DNA of 56,130 nucleotides from Paracoccaceae bacterium. Its GTDB lineage: Bacteria; Pseudomonadota; Alphaproteobacteria; Rhodobacterales; Rhodobacteraceae. The notes under the pieces are model-generated. The model was not told where the DNA came from. It saw only the letters and a list, made by a program, of their open reading frames with translations, and searched no databases. The stretch lies in the NCBI GenBank assembly GCA_021741465.1, contig JAIOXV010000003.1, positions 1 through 56,130 of the forward strand, given 5' to 3'. Shown here in pieces: positions 8,150-18,219 of the stretch. The translations under genes were made by a program, and so were the position numbers. How positions within the stretch are numbered: position 1 is the stretch's first letter; every line of letters starts with the position of its first letter.

Positions 8150-10324
8150 ATGCTGCCCCCTGACCATCCGCGTCGCAAGTTGCTGTTTCACATCGGCCAT
8201 CACAAGACCGGTTCGACCAGCATCCAGGATGCTTTTGCGACTGGCCGGGTGACCTTGACGGGGGGGCGCATTCTGTATCCGGGGCGGATGGCACACAACT
8301 ATCTGCGCCGCCATTTCGACACCTATGCGGACGATGGCAAGATATTGGCGGGCTCTGCAGGATTTCTCGGGCTGCAGACGATTTCGGACCTTCTGCGGCA
8401 GGGCGATTTCGATGTCGCGTTGATTTCGGCCGAAGAGTTTGAAAGCGCTTCTCCGCGGGCGGTCCGCAAGGTGTTGCAGCAGTTCATGCTGCCCCATGTC
8501 ACCGATCACGCGGTGATCTGCTATGTGCGCCCTCATGCGGCCCGGATACTCTCCAGTTTCGCCGAGCACGTGAAACTGGGTCTTTTCGGTGGAACACCAG
8601 AGGATTTTCTTGCCAGGGCCGTCAAGAACGGCTGGTTCTTCTACGCGCGGAAACTGCCTGAATGGGACAAGGTCTTCAAAGGCCATTTCCGGCTGCGTCC
8701 GATGATCCGCTCGGAATTGGCGGGCGGCTCGGTGCTGCAGGACTTCATCGAAACCGGCCTCGGCTCGGACTATCCCGCTACGATTTCCGAGGTGGCAACT
8801 GCCAATGAATCGTTGTGCCTCGAGGATCTGCTGCTGATCAAACTGGTGCAGGACGCGCTTGCCACGCGCGATCGCAAGGTGCGACATGCCATGGGTTGGC
8901 AGATCGCCCCGGCTCTTGCGGCGGCAGTCAGACCCACGGGCACAGGCACGCGGCTGATGCTGCACAAGGCCCTGGCCGAACGCATCCGCGCCACCTACAG
9001 CGCAGATGCCATGGACATCGACCGCCGGTTCTTTGACGGCAAACCGCTGCTATGCACCGAACTTGACCGCGCCGTTGACGAAGCTCTGCCCAAGGCACAA
9101 TCGTTCGACCCCGCCGATCATTTCGACGCCGAGGCGCTGCGGGCCGTGTCGGTGCTGTGTGCGCAGATCAACCAGTTGCTGGACCATGACACAGATGCGT
9201 GGCCCGCCTTCCTGCGTGAGCGCCGCATCGCCCGGTTGCATGGCAAAACCGCGGAACCGATCAAACAAGACGTGGAAACGCGAAACGCAGACAGGTTGCG
9301 CCCCAGGAAACAAGGCAATGATCATCGCGGACAAGCCACCGCAGCCCCAAACGCGCGCCAATCCTTGCACGCCGCCCCCATCATACCGCCAGCCACCCCG
9401 GCCATGGTGCGGGACACGCCTCTTCACAGCTACTTTGAGGCGTTGAATCCACCGCCGAACGACACCGCTCAAGGCATCCCGAAAATCATCTGGATGTTTT
9501 GGCATTCGGGCTTTGAAGATGTTCCCGATGTCGTCCGGAGAAGTCTGCAAACCTGGCGCCATTTCAACCCGGATCATGACGTTCGGGCGCTGAGCCTGAA
9601 AGACGCCAATGCAATCCTCGATCTTGATCTGGAAGCCGTCTTTTCCAAACTTTCTGTCGAACTTGGCTGGGCGGGCAAATCGGATTTGATTCGACTGATG
9701 CTCTTGGCCAGATATGGTGGTGTCTGGGCCGACGCGACCACTTTCTGCCTCAAGCCATTGTCAGAGTGGCTGTATACGGAAACATGCGAGAACAGATTCT
9801 TCTCTTTCCGGGGGGTCAACGAAAATCGTGATCATGAACTGATATCATGGTTCATGGCAACGGCACAAAATCACCCTGTCATCCTTCAAACCCTGCTTGA
9901 CTGTGTTTTCTACCTCTTTCAGGATCGCGCAAATCCAATACCTGTGACGGGTTATAACGGCTACCGCAGCCTGTATGACTTGAAAGAAGGCGAGTATCCT
10001 GGTCGCGAGTTTCTGCTTGAATGCGAGCAGAAGCACGGAAGTTACCCATACTTCTGGATGTTTTACATCTTCCGGGATGCCATCCGCGAGTTTCCGGGCC
10101 AGCGCGAAAACTGGATAGGGCAAAGCAACCGGTTTTCACAGGGCAAGCACAATATGCAACGCTTCTCGCGTTCCTTCGTTTCGAAGCAATCCTACAAGGG
10201 ACGCTATCAGCAGAGTCAGTTCTATTTGGAACGTGTCGCCGCTATTTTCGATGGAGACAGGATTCGGGGAAAATTAAGCATACCTGACTCGCCCGAAAGC
10301 GAGTTACCGACAATTGACGCTTGA
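8150..10324 (+). CDS. Fusion: sulfotransferase-like domain plus GT32-type capsular glycosyltransferase
   Basis: The protein has 724 residues from ATG 8150; an ATG at 8111 would add 13 doubtful residues. Residues 10-25 (KLLFHIGHHKTGSTSIQ) form the P-loop that binds the 5'-phosphosulfate of PAPS in sulfotransferases, and this domain runs to about residue 370. A basic, proline-rich linker (about 375-430) follows. From about 443 (PKIIWMFWHSG) the protein is a capsular polysaccharide synthesis / GT32 glycosyltransferase, with RLMLLARYGGVWADAT near 515-530 carrying the DxD-type metal-nucleotide site. The combination predicts transfer of a sugar and sulfation of the same polymer, though sulfotransferase activity is inferred only from the P-loop. 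It converges on the FkbM gene across a perfect hairpin. Confidence 0.82.
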   Translation: MLPPDHPRRKLLFHIGHHKTGSTSIQDAFATGRVTLTGGRILYPGRMAHNYLRRHFDTYADDGKILAGSAGFLGLQTISDLLRQGDFDVALISAEEFESASPRAVRKVLQQFMLPHVTDHAVICYVRPHAARILSSFAEHVKLGLFGGTPEDFLARAVKNGWFFYARKLPEWDKVFKGHFRLRPMIRSELAGGSVLQDFIETGLGSDYPATISEVATANESLCLEDLLLIKLVQDALATRDRKVRHAMGWQIAPALAAAVRPTGTGTRLMLHKALAERIRATYSADAMDIDRRFFDGKPLLCTELDRAVDEALPKAQSFDPADHFDAEALRAVSVLCAQINQLLDHDTDAWPAFLRERRIARLHGKTAEPIKQDVETRNADRLRPRKQGNDHRGQATAAPNARQSLHAAPIIPPATPAMVRDTPLHSYFEALNPPPNDTAQGIPKIIWMFWHSGFEDVPDVVRRSLQTWRHFNPDHDVRALSLKDANAILDLDLEAVFSKLSVELGWAGKSDLIRLMLLARYGGVWADATTFCLKPLSEWLYTETCENRFFSFRGVNENRDHELISWFMATAQNHPVILQTLLDCVFYLFQDRANPIPVTGYNGYRSLYDLKEGEYPGREFLLECEQKHGSYPYFWMFYIFRDAIREFPGQRENWIGQSNRFSQGKHNMQRFSRSFVSKQSYKGRYQQSQFYLERVAAIFDGDRIRGKLSIPDSPESELPTIDA

Positions 10325-10335
10325 GTGTGTGGCTT

Positions 10336-10376
10336 GAGCAGTTCTGTCTGAATAATGAATTCAGACAGAACTGCTC
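10336..10376. terminator. Perfect 18-bp hairpin between convergent genes
   Basis: The arms GAGCAGTTCTGTCTGAAT (10336-10353) and its exact reverse complement (10359-10376) surround a 5-base loop AATGA. It lies between the stop of the GT32 fusion and the stop of the FkbM gene, and the right arm overlaps the FkbM stop codon by two bases. Position and symmetry fit a bidirectional terminator, but there is no strong T tract on either side. Confidence 0.7.
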
Positions 10377-11085
10377 ACCAGTGACGCATGAACGCGACCA
10401 CCTTCCTGTTTGAAGCGGCGGGATAGTAGGTAAGATTGGCAGCGCTGCATGCGTCAAATACAACTTTGACGCCCTGCTCTCCTATCCATTGCGGATGCAA
10501 TTCGATCACGACGGCACGGAAACTCGAAAGATCAAGTTTTGAAAAAATCTCGACCTCCGCGCCTTCAACGTCGCACACAAAAACACTGGGATTTATTCTG
10601 GGAATAAGCAAATTCGCTTCAATAACATCCAATTCGTGGACTTCAATCACCGGGCTGTTCAATCCCGAAGGATTTTCTTCAAGCGACGATGCCAGAAAAT
10701 TCTGCCGCTCATAGAAACGCGCCTTGCCGCTTTGATGTCCCAGCAGAGCATTGTATAATTGCACGTTGGTGACGTTATTCTCTGAATGAACCCGCTTGAT
10801 ATAGGGAATAAGCGCAGGATTGGCTTCAAACGTATGTATTTCACGAGCATTGCAGACTTTTGACAAAAACGTCGACATGAAGCCGATGCCCCCACCAAGC
10901 TCCAATACAGTGTCATCGGGTTTGACAATCGCGCGCACCGCGTCAGCCTCACGGCACTCATATTTTCCAGAGCGTAGGCTTTGAGCCTTCTTTGGAGTAA
11001 TGAAGCGGGGCTCCGGAGGAAATCTGAGGCCGTGCGAAGAAAATATCATGTCCGTTTCAGACACGGTCGACGCTGTGTTGCTCAA
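10375..11085 (-). CDS. FkbM-family SAM-dependent methyltransferase
   Basis: This 236-residue protein has the Rossmann methyltransferase motif I (TVLELGGGIGFMS, about residues 59-71), the acidic residue after beta 2 (IHTFEANP) and the FkbM-type segment FVCDVEGAEVEIFSKLD. FkbM enzymes O-methylate sugars or other small hydroxyl groups, and in capsule loci they commonly modify glycan residues. It lies 197 bp downstream of the GlfT2-like gene on the same strand and may share its transcript. The gene looks more A+T-rich than the window's housekeeping genes. Confidence 0.85.
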   Translation of the reverse strand: MSNTASTVSETDMIFSSHGLRFPPEPRFITPKKAQSLRSGKYECREADAVRAIVKPDDTVLELGGGIGFMSTFLSKVCNAREIHTFEANPALIPYIKRVHSENNVTNVQLYNALLGHQSGKARFYERQNFLASSLEENPSGLNSPVIEVHELDVIEANLLIPRINPSVFVCDVEGAEVEIFSKLDLSSFRAVVIELHPQWIGEQGVKVVFDACSAANLTYYPAASNRKVVAFMRHW

Positions 11086-11282
11086 TATTTATTCCCCCAC
11101 ACGATCTAAGATCACTTGATTCTGGTCGCAACAAGCGATTTCATGCCCCCACTATCAAGTAAAATATGGTGTATTACAAGTTTCTTCGCTCTGCGTCACC
11201 GCAACCGCCCCCCATCAACGCCGGGCCGACCCTGTGCCAAGGGACTGTCCGGCACGCACGGCATGGTGGAAACAGGCCCCTG

Positions 11283-13109
11283 TTATGGGGCCGTTCTTTC
11301 AGGCGCGGCAGCTTGCGGCGTTTCCAGACCCAGCGTCTTGGTCCAGAACCCTTGCGTGGTCAGATCGGCATAGCCCTTGCGCCACAAGGCGCGGATGTCC
11401 GAGAACTGCAGGGCAAGCCGAGTCATGTTGGCAATCATCTTCAGCCCCTCGCGCAGGGCCCGTGCCTTCGAGTGACGCACAATGAACATCTGGGAGCCAT
11501 CGGCATTGACATAGGTCACCTGTGACGCCCCCCAGATCTCGTGCAGCTGTCCGCGCTGACCGGATTTCAGCGTGACCTGATTTCCCCACAAACCGAAGAG
11601 TGGCAAAAACATGCCGTTGAGCGAATATTTCATCACCAGAAGCCAGAACCGGCTGCCGCGTGGGTCGAAGCGGCGGCGCGATGCAGGCGGCGCACCCTCG
11701 AGCGGGCGCCAAGCCTCGGTCTGACGCATCTTGCCCAGACGGGCCCGACGTTCGGCCATGTCGCAATTGGCAGCAAAGAACGCCGGTCCGCGGAGAACAT
11801 CCGAGACCGCCAGATTGAGCGCTGCCAGCGAATCATAGTGGCACTGCATCATGCTGCGCGCAAAGAAGCGGGCGGCAATCCCAACCACGCCCCACCTGCC
11901 GATATCCATCTGCGGGAGGGCGAGATGGTTGACCAAGTGGCTGCGTAAATCAAGATACAGCGTCTGCAGAGACTCTTTATCGGAAAAGTCGGCGTCCTGG
12001 AAGCAAACCACCCCAGGCAAGGTGACGATTTCGAAATCGTTCGCAAGCGAGAAGCTGACATCGTCGCCCCGCACGAAGAACGGGAAAGGATGATAGGTTA
12101 TCTGCTTGATCGGGAAGGCAAAATACCACCAACCGCCATAGAAATTATGCGGCTTTGCCCCAGTTGATCCATGTTCCATCGCTAGCGCCTGCTCAGTGCT
12201 GCGCAAATCTGTGCCTCCCCAAAGCGGACGGCAGACGCGGTCAAAGGTTGCGCCACTTTCCCAAAGCGCCCAAGGTTGATTGGCCATGGTAATGCCACCA
12301 GCCACCGCAGTTTTTGTGTTTTCGGCATAGGCCAGAAAATTCCAGGTTCGCTCTATGGCGCCCATGTTGATCGAGGCATCATCATCCATGAACAAACAAT
12401 GGCTGGCGCCTCTGCTTTCAGCCTCCAGCAGCCCGCGCGAAAATCCACCCGATCCGCCAAGATTGGCGTTCTCGATTGCCGTAACATGCTCTGATGTCGC
12501 GATATTGGCACTTTGCCCGTTATCGACCACGATCAGATGCAAATACGGGGCAAGATGGGTCTTGGTCATAAAGTGCTTGAAGCGTTCGACGCTGGTCTGG
12601 ACCGCCGCCTCGCGCTTGAATGTAGTGATAGACAAGGCAAGACTTGGCAGCTGCCGCGGGGCGTCTTCAGTAACCCAAGTAGCCGCAGTCAGTTTGGCCC
12701 GCCCCAAAGCCCGCAAGAAAAACACGACGCAGCCTTGCCATTCGTCAGTGATATTCTGGCTTAGGTCCAGCACAAGTGAGGTGCCCAACGACAGCCTAGC
12801 TACTTCGGTATAGAGCCGTTTGCGCGACGAATTTTGCAGCACTTGGAACACTTCGATGTAGAACTCCCCCGCGCCCTCGAGTTGTAGCTTAAGATCGTTC
12901 AAGCCGCAGTGGCGCCGCCATTTTCCGAGGTTTAACATGTTCGCCGATGTGTCAAACGCCGCGACTCCGTCTTTGGCGAAGGTAAGGCTTTTTTCGCTCA
13001 TCGACAGCGACACCAGGCCAGAGATATGCACATAAAGATCGATGTTGGTTGAAATGCCATATTCTGGCCAAAGCAGTCCTTGCAAAGGGGTGAGGCTATC
13101 GCGGCCCAT
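11283..13109 (-). CDS. GlfT2-like galactofuranosyltransferase (GT2)
   Basis: This 608-residue protein resembles mycobacterial GlfT2 in architecture. An N-terminal beta-rich domain (residues 1-150) precedes a GT-A domain with LALSITTFKREAAV (about 157-170), VVDNGQS, ENANLGGSGGFSRG and the metal-binding triad FMDDDAS (Asp 242-244). FFVRGDDVSF near 345-354 is equivalent to the catalytic acid region, and a C-terminal helical domain follows. GlfT2 enzymes add galactofuranose from UDP-Galf, and glf lies 2.8 kb away on the same strand, which strongly supports this substrate. ATG start with AAGGA about 12 bp upstream. Transcription probably runs from the sulfotransferase-like gene 23 bp upstream. Confidence 0.85.
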   Translation of the reverse strand: MGRDSLTPLQGLLWPEYGISTNIDLYVHISGLVSLSMSEKSLTFAKDGVAAFDTSANMLNLGKWRRHCGLNDLKLQLEGAGEFYIEVFQVLQNSSRKRLYTEVARLSLGTSLVLDLSQNITDEWQGCVVFFLRALGRAKLTAATWVTEDAPRQLPSLALSITTFKREAAVQTSVERFKHFMTKTHLAPYLHLIVVDNGQSANIATSEHVTAIENANLGGSGGFSRGLLEAESRGASHCLFMDDDASINMGAIERTWNFLAYAENTKTAVAGGITMANQPWALWESGATFDRVCRPLWGGTDLRSTEQALAMEHGSTGAKPHNFYGGWWYFAFPIKQITYHPFPFFVRGDDVSFSLANDFEIVTLPGVVCFQDADFSDKESLQTLYLDLRSHLVNHLALPQMDIGRWGVVGIAARFFARSMMQCHYDSLAALNLAVSDVLRGPAFFAANCDMAERRARLGKMRQTEAWRPLEGAPPASRRRFDPRGSRFWLLVMKYSLNGMFLPLFGLWGNQVTLKSGQRGQLHEIWGASQVTYVNADGSQMFIVRHSKARALREGLKMIANMTRLALQFSDIRALWRKGYADLTTQGFWTKTLGLETPQAAAPERTAP

Positions 13110-13132
13110 GGGGTGGAGTCCTTTTTAGTGGT

Positions 13133-14257
13133 CTAGACGCGCACGCCGACTTTGCGTAAGCGCGTAAGAAAGTCTCTAATAGCGGGATCGGATATTTGGC
13201 CTATCCGCTGTTGGGTCAGCTGGTCAAGCAAGCCCTGTAGGGCATCGTGTTCAGAGACCGGGTGACAAACCGACATGTCGGCAATATCGGAAAAGAATGC
13301 GCTCCGGCCAGTAATATGCGACAGCCAGTTATGTATTGGCGCAAAATGGTCCACCAACTTTGCACGAGATTGTGGCCCAAGAAATTCAACCTCTGAGCTT
13401 CTGAACAGCTGCATGCCTTCGGTCAACCGATCGATCTCTGACATCAGATGCCGCGCTTGGGGCGCGGGAAGCTGACCATTGGCCAAACGCAGCAAGACGA
13501 CGACTCCGGGCTTGAAGCTGATATTCAGGCTTTGTGCCGTTAGCATTTTTCTTGGTGCAGAAAATCCGGCATGATGCATGAAATCCTCAACCGATCCACC
13601 TTCCGCCATGACCTCACGATATGGCCGCAAAACCAAATCAGTTTCGGGGATCAGGTTAAGCCATGGTTCGATAACACTGCGATAATCCACATGGATCCAA
13701 TTCAGCTTCAGCCCCTCTTGGGTATCCGTTAGCGGTGCAGGGGATTGACCAAAACGGACTTGCTGTCCGTGCCAACTTACCAGCTGCTCGTCCGGACGGC
13801 GCAGCGTGCACCACAATTTAAACTGATCGACGTCCCGAAGGCCTTGATTGCGCAGCCGGATGATCAAGTTCGGCGCGGTCTTGCCAAAATGCGACATCAC
13901 TTCCGAACAGATAACAATGGTTTTTGGCTGCAGCGCTTTGATTTGATTTTCCAGGCCAGACAACATCTGGCGGGAGTGTGGCAGATTTGGGTGATAGATT
14001 GGCACCTGCCAATTTGGTGTGGCATCCGCTAGCATCCGGAAGGCCAAAGCGTTGTGAGCTTCGCGCACGTTGAACGGCAAAATCTCTTGCCGGTCGCCGT
14101 TTCCCATAGCCTTTGCAAGCGCGTGAGCAGCACCTTGGGTTTCGACCCAGGGGTAAAGGATGCCCGACTCTAAAAGTTTGTGAGAATTTTGCGACAGATA
14201 GGTCTGAAGCGTGGTCGTGCCCGTTTTGTGGTGGCCAATGTGGCAAATGGCTTGCAT
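13133..14257 (-). CDS. Sulfotransferase-like protein
   Basis: The protein has 374 residues from ATG 14257; a GTG at 14293 would add 12 residues. The start MQAICHIGHHKTGTTTLQTY is a PAPS-binding P-loop like that of the GT32 fusion, and VICSEVMSHFG, then CTLRRPDEQLVSWHGQQ (3'-phosphate-binding Arg/Ser region), continue the sulfotransferase fold. It probably modifies the same polysaccharide, but the acceptor is unknown. No Shine-Dalgarno is visible; TATAAT lies only a few bases before the ATG. It is the first gene of a minus-strand group with the GlfT2-like gene and FkbM. Confidence 0.72.
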   Translation of the reverse strand: MQAICHIGHHKTGTTTLQTYLSQNSHKLLESGILYPWVETQGAAHALAKAMGNGDRQEILPFNVREAHNALAFRMLADATPNWQVPIYHPNLPHSRQMLSGLENQIKALQPKTIVICSEVMSHFGKTAPNLIIRLRNQGLRDVDQFKLWCTLRRPDEQLVSWHGQQVRFGQSPAPLTDTQEGLKLNWIHVDYRSVIEPWLNLIPETDLVLRPYREVMAEGGSVEDFMHHAGFSAPRKMLTAQSLNISFKPGVVVLLRLANGQLPAPQARHLMSEIDRLTEGMQLFRSSEVEFLGPQSRAKLVDHFAPIHNWLSHITGRSAFFSDIADMSVCHPVSEHDALQGLLDQLTQQRIGQISDPAIRDFLTRLRKVGVRV

Positions 14258-14459
14258 GGGGATTATACAATTCGAAACAGTTGTTGTAGGCACGCATAGG
14301 ATATTCGCGCTACTTTGAACATAGCACTATTTTCGAATTGAGGTAATTGTCGACACACAAAACGGATCCACGGGTGCTGCGCTGGAACTGTAGCGGTTTT
14401 GTCACTGCCTTAACCGCACATGGTTTGCCGGAGGCTCCAACTCATCAGGAGGATGGAGC

Positions 14460-14780
14460 GTCAGGAGCAAGACGACGAACAAGTTTTCCCCTTAAGTGCG
14501 CAAACGTGCTGTGCGCCTGCTCTTCGACAATGCGGGTCAGCGTGGATCGCGTTGGCAAGCGATCATGTCGATCGCGGCGAAGATCGCCTGTGCGCCCCAG
14601 ACCCTGAACGATTGGGTCAAGAATGCCGAGGTCGATAGTGGCGAGCGCCCGGGCGCCTCCAGCGAGATGGCCGAGCGCGTGAATGCTTTGGAACGCAAGA
14701 ACCGCGAGCTGCACCAGGCGAACGAGATCCTTCGCAAGGCCAGCGCGTATTTTCCGATGACGGAGTTCGACCGCCGGTAG
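14460..14780 (+). pseudogene. IS3 OrfA (helix-turn-helix protein), nonsense-mutated
   Basis: The frame reads VRSKTTNKFSP, then TAA at 14493-14495 where related elements have Glu, then VRKRAVRLLFDN. It continues through an HTH (SIAAKIACAPQTLNDWVKNA) and a leucine-zipper-like helix (ALERKNRELHQANEILRKAS). The expected ATG appears to have mutated to GTC at 14460. Both lesions make it inactive. Confidence 0.75.
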
Positions 14781-14782
14781 AA

Positions 14783-15692
14783 GTGATGGTCATGTTCATC
14801 GATGACAATCGCCGTGCGCATCGGGTCGAACCGATCTGCGAGACACTGCCGATCGCCCCTGCCACCTATTATGACCATCAGACGAAGCGCGCCGACCCTA
14901 TGCGACTGTCGGATCGTGCCAAGCGCGATGAAGCGATTCGCCCTGAGATCCAGCGGGTTTTCGATGCGAACTGGCAGGTCTATGGCGTGCGCAAGGTCTG
15001 GCAGCAGTTGCGGCGGGAGGGCTTCGCGATTGCCCGTTGCATAGTTGCCAGGCTGACGAAGAGCATAGGAATTGAAGGCATTATCCGGGGCAAGCCGCAC
15101 AAGACAGAGATCTCGAAAAGACGCTGCCGTGCCCGCTGGGCAAGGTAAATCGCCAGTTCCGCGTGCCCGCGCCGAACATGTTGTGGGTTTCAGACTTCAC
15201 CTACGTCGCTACTTGGAAAGGCTTCGTCTATGTCGCGTATCTGACGTCAACGCCTATGCCCGACGCATCGTCGGCTGGCGCTTCAGCACCTCTATCCATG
15301 CAGCCTTTGTTCTCAGTGTCCTCGAACAGGCCATCCATGAACGCCGCCCGACCAAGCGGATGGGGCTCATTCACCAAAGCGACCGCGGCAGCCAATATCT
15401 GTCGATTAAATGCACCGAACGATTGGCCCAGGCGGGCATTGAGCCTTCAGTCGGCAGGGTCGGCGACAGTTATGACAACGCGCTGGCCGAGACGATCAAT
15501 GGCCTGTTCAAAGCCGAAGCCCTCCATCGTCGCGGCCCATTGCGCAACTTCGAAGCCGTTGAATACGCGACGCTGGAATGGTTACATTGGTTCAACAACC
15601 ACCGCCTCCTCGAGCCCATCGGGAACATCCCGCCAGTAGAAGCATAGACAAACTTATACGCAGCTCTGGAAACTGAAGCCATGGCCGCATAA
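14783..15692 (+). pseudogene. IS3 OrfB transposase, frameshifted
   Basis: OrfB is recognisable in three consecutive frames. FDANWQVYGVRKVWQQLRRE leads to a frameshift near 15115-15160. MLWVSDFTYVATWKGFVYVA (first catalytic Asp) leads to a second shift near 15240. VNAYARRIVGWRFS, IHQSDRGSQYLS (second Asp) and SYDNALAETINGLFKAE (catalytic Glu) complete the integrase core. A TAG at 15645-15647 interrupts the final residues (TNLYAALETEAMAA). The gene is dead but recently enough for all motifs to be readable. Confidence 0.8.
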
Positions 15693-15944
15693 CCAACGAC
15701 AATCCGCCTCCGGCAAACCCAGTGCGGCTCAAAGAGTTTAAAAAGCGCTAGATCCTTAGCAAGGAATGGAGAGTAGCTTAGCTGCCCGAACGTCAAATTT
15801 ATCGGCAAATTATTCGGGCTGGCATTGTGGTTAGGCTCCGCGGCAACCCAAGCCGCCCCCAACCCAGAGGTTTTGTCACGATCCAGCTACGGCTAAGCCG
15901 CTGGCTATGGCCGACTCGCGGATCGCCCGCAAAATCGCGCTTAG

Positions 15945-17123
<1,179 letters not shown>

Positions 17124-17346
17124 TCAAAGGCTCGAGTGAGGCAAATCAAAGCCTAGAGCTGCCGAGTCGATTTATTGTATTTGCCAACTCTCTGAATGTG
17201 GCGTCAAGGAGGCTGCACCAAAAACCCAGCTTGGCCCGGGTCCCAAAGGGAAAAATTTTTCTCTATCAGCATTCTATAAGCTGATACTTATGGCAGGCCA
17301 GCAGAAAATGGACGTGGCCCGGTTCTGTTCCGGTCAGTTGCTAATG

Positions 17347-17883
17347 TTAAGCGGCCTTTCGTTCGAAAGCCACCGGGCTTTTCCAGCCCAAGGCTGAGTG
17401 TCTGCGGCGTGGATTGTAGAAGCCGTTGATGTATTCGAAGATGGCAACTTCGACGTCTCAACGGGTCTGGCAGTTCCTGCGCCAGACCCGTTCGGCCTTG
17501 ATGGATTTGAAGAAGCTCTCGACGGCGGCGTTATCATAGCAATTGCCTTTGTCAATCATTGACGCCACCAGTCCATGATTGCGCAGGATTTTCTGGTTAT
17601 CTTGGGAACAGTATTGGCTTTCCCTGTCGGTGTGATGAATGCATCCCATGGGTGGGCTGCGCAGAGCGATGGCCATGTTCAGGGCGCGGATCGCCAAGTC
17701 CTTCTTTATGCGGTTACTGATTGCCCAGCCGATCACCAGTCGTGAATGCAGGTCCAGTAAGACCGCCAGATAAACCCAGTCCTCCTACGTCCAGACATAG
17801 GTGATGTCACCGGCCCTTTTCTGGTTGGTTTGGCTCACAGCGAAATCCAATTGTAGGAGATTCGGCGCTATGTTGAATATGTG
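17347..17883 (-). pseudogene. IS3-family OrfB C-terminal fragment
   Basis: On the minus strand the frame reads FNIAPNLLQLDFAVSQTNQK, GDITYVWT then TAG (17785-17787), EDWVYLAVLLDLHSRLVIGW, HHTDRESQYCSQ (second Asp region), CYDNAAVESFFKSIKAE (catalytic Glu), QTR then TGA (17458-17460), and FEYINGFYNPRRRHSALGW to the natural stop at 17347-17349. Two nonsense codons inactivate it. Its upstream part is missing at 17884, exactly where IS copy B begins, so copy B probably inserted into it; the remainder is not seen on the other side. Confidence 0.82.
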
Positions 17884-17955
17884 GTGGTAATACACCCCGA
17901 AAGTAAGGGGCGGCAGAAGTAGAATCTTCTCGGCAAGATGCATGAGGAGATTCAG

Positions 17956-18219
17956 ATGAAGATGACGAGATATAGCGAACCCCAGATCCTTGCGATCCTG
18001 CGCCAAGCCGAGGGTGGTATGCCTGTGGCCGAGCTTTGCCGGGAGCATGGCATGAGCACGGCGTCGTTTTACAAGTGGCGGGCGAAGTATGGCGGGATGG
18101 ATGCATCGATGATCGCGCAGACCAAAGCGCTCGAGGATGAGAACAGGCGGCTGAAGAAGATGTTCGCCGAACTCAGCATGCAGAACGAATTGCTGAATGA
18201 AGCCCTTGGAAAAAAGTGA
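17956..18219 (+). CDS. IS3-family OrfA, copy B
   Basis: This 87-codon ORF from ATG 17956 (ATG 17938 is also possible) encodes the DNA-binding half of the transposase. Its HTH includes ILRQAEGGMPVAELCREHGM and STASFYKWRAKYGG, followed by a coiled-coil helix (LEDENRRLKKMFAELSMQNE). It ends at a TGA immediately after an A6G heptamer (18210-18216), the usual site for programmed -1 frameshifting that yields OrfAB in IS3 elements. The gene itself is intact. Confidence 0.8.
   Translation: MKMTRYSEPQILAILRQAEGGMPVAELCREHGMSTASFYKWRAKYGGMDASMIAQTKALEDENRRLKKMFAELSMQNELLNEALGKK

Larger units (their letters stand above)
14410..15731 (+). mobile_element. IS3-family element with both inverted ends, decayed
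   Basis: Imperfect terminal inverted repeats bound the element. The left end reads TTAACCGCAC then GGTTTGCCGGAGGC (14410-14435); the reverse complement of the right end reads TGAGCCGCAC then GGGTTTGCCGGAGGC (right end at 15731). The interval of about 1,320 bp fits an IS3 element with orfA and orfB. I see no obvious target-site duplication, so it is old or has recombined. It lies between the sulfotransferase-like gene and glf. Confidence 0.8.

Noticed and set aside
8069-8965. 298-codon minus-strand frame opposite the sulfotransferase-like domain
   Set aside because: Shadow of the fusion gene; the plus-strand translation has clear P-loop and GT32 motifs.
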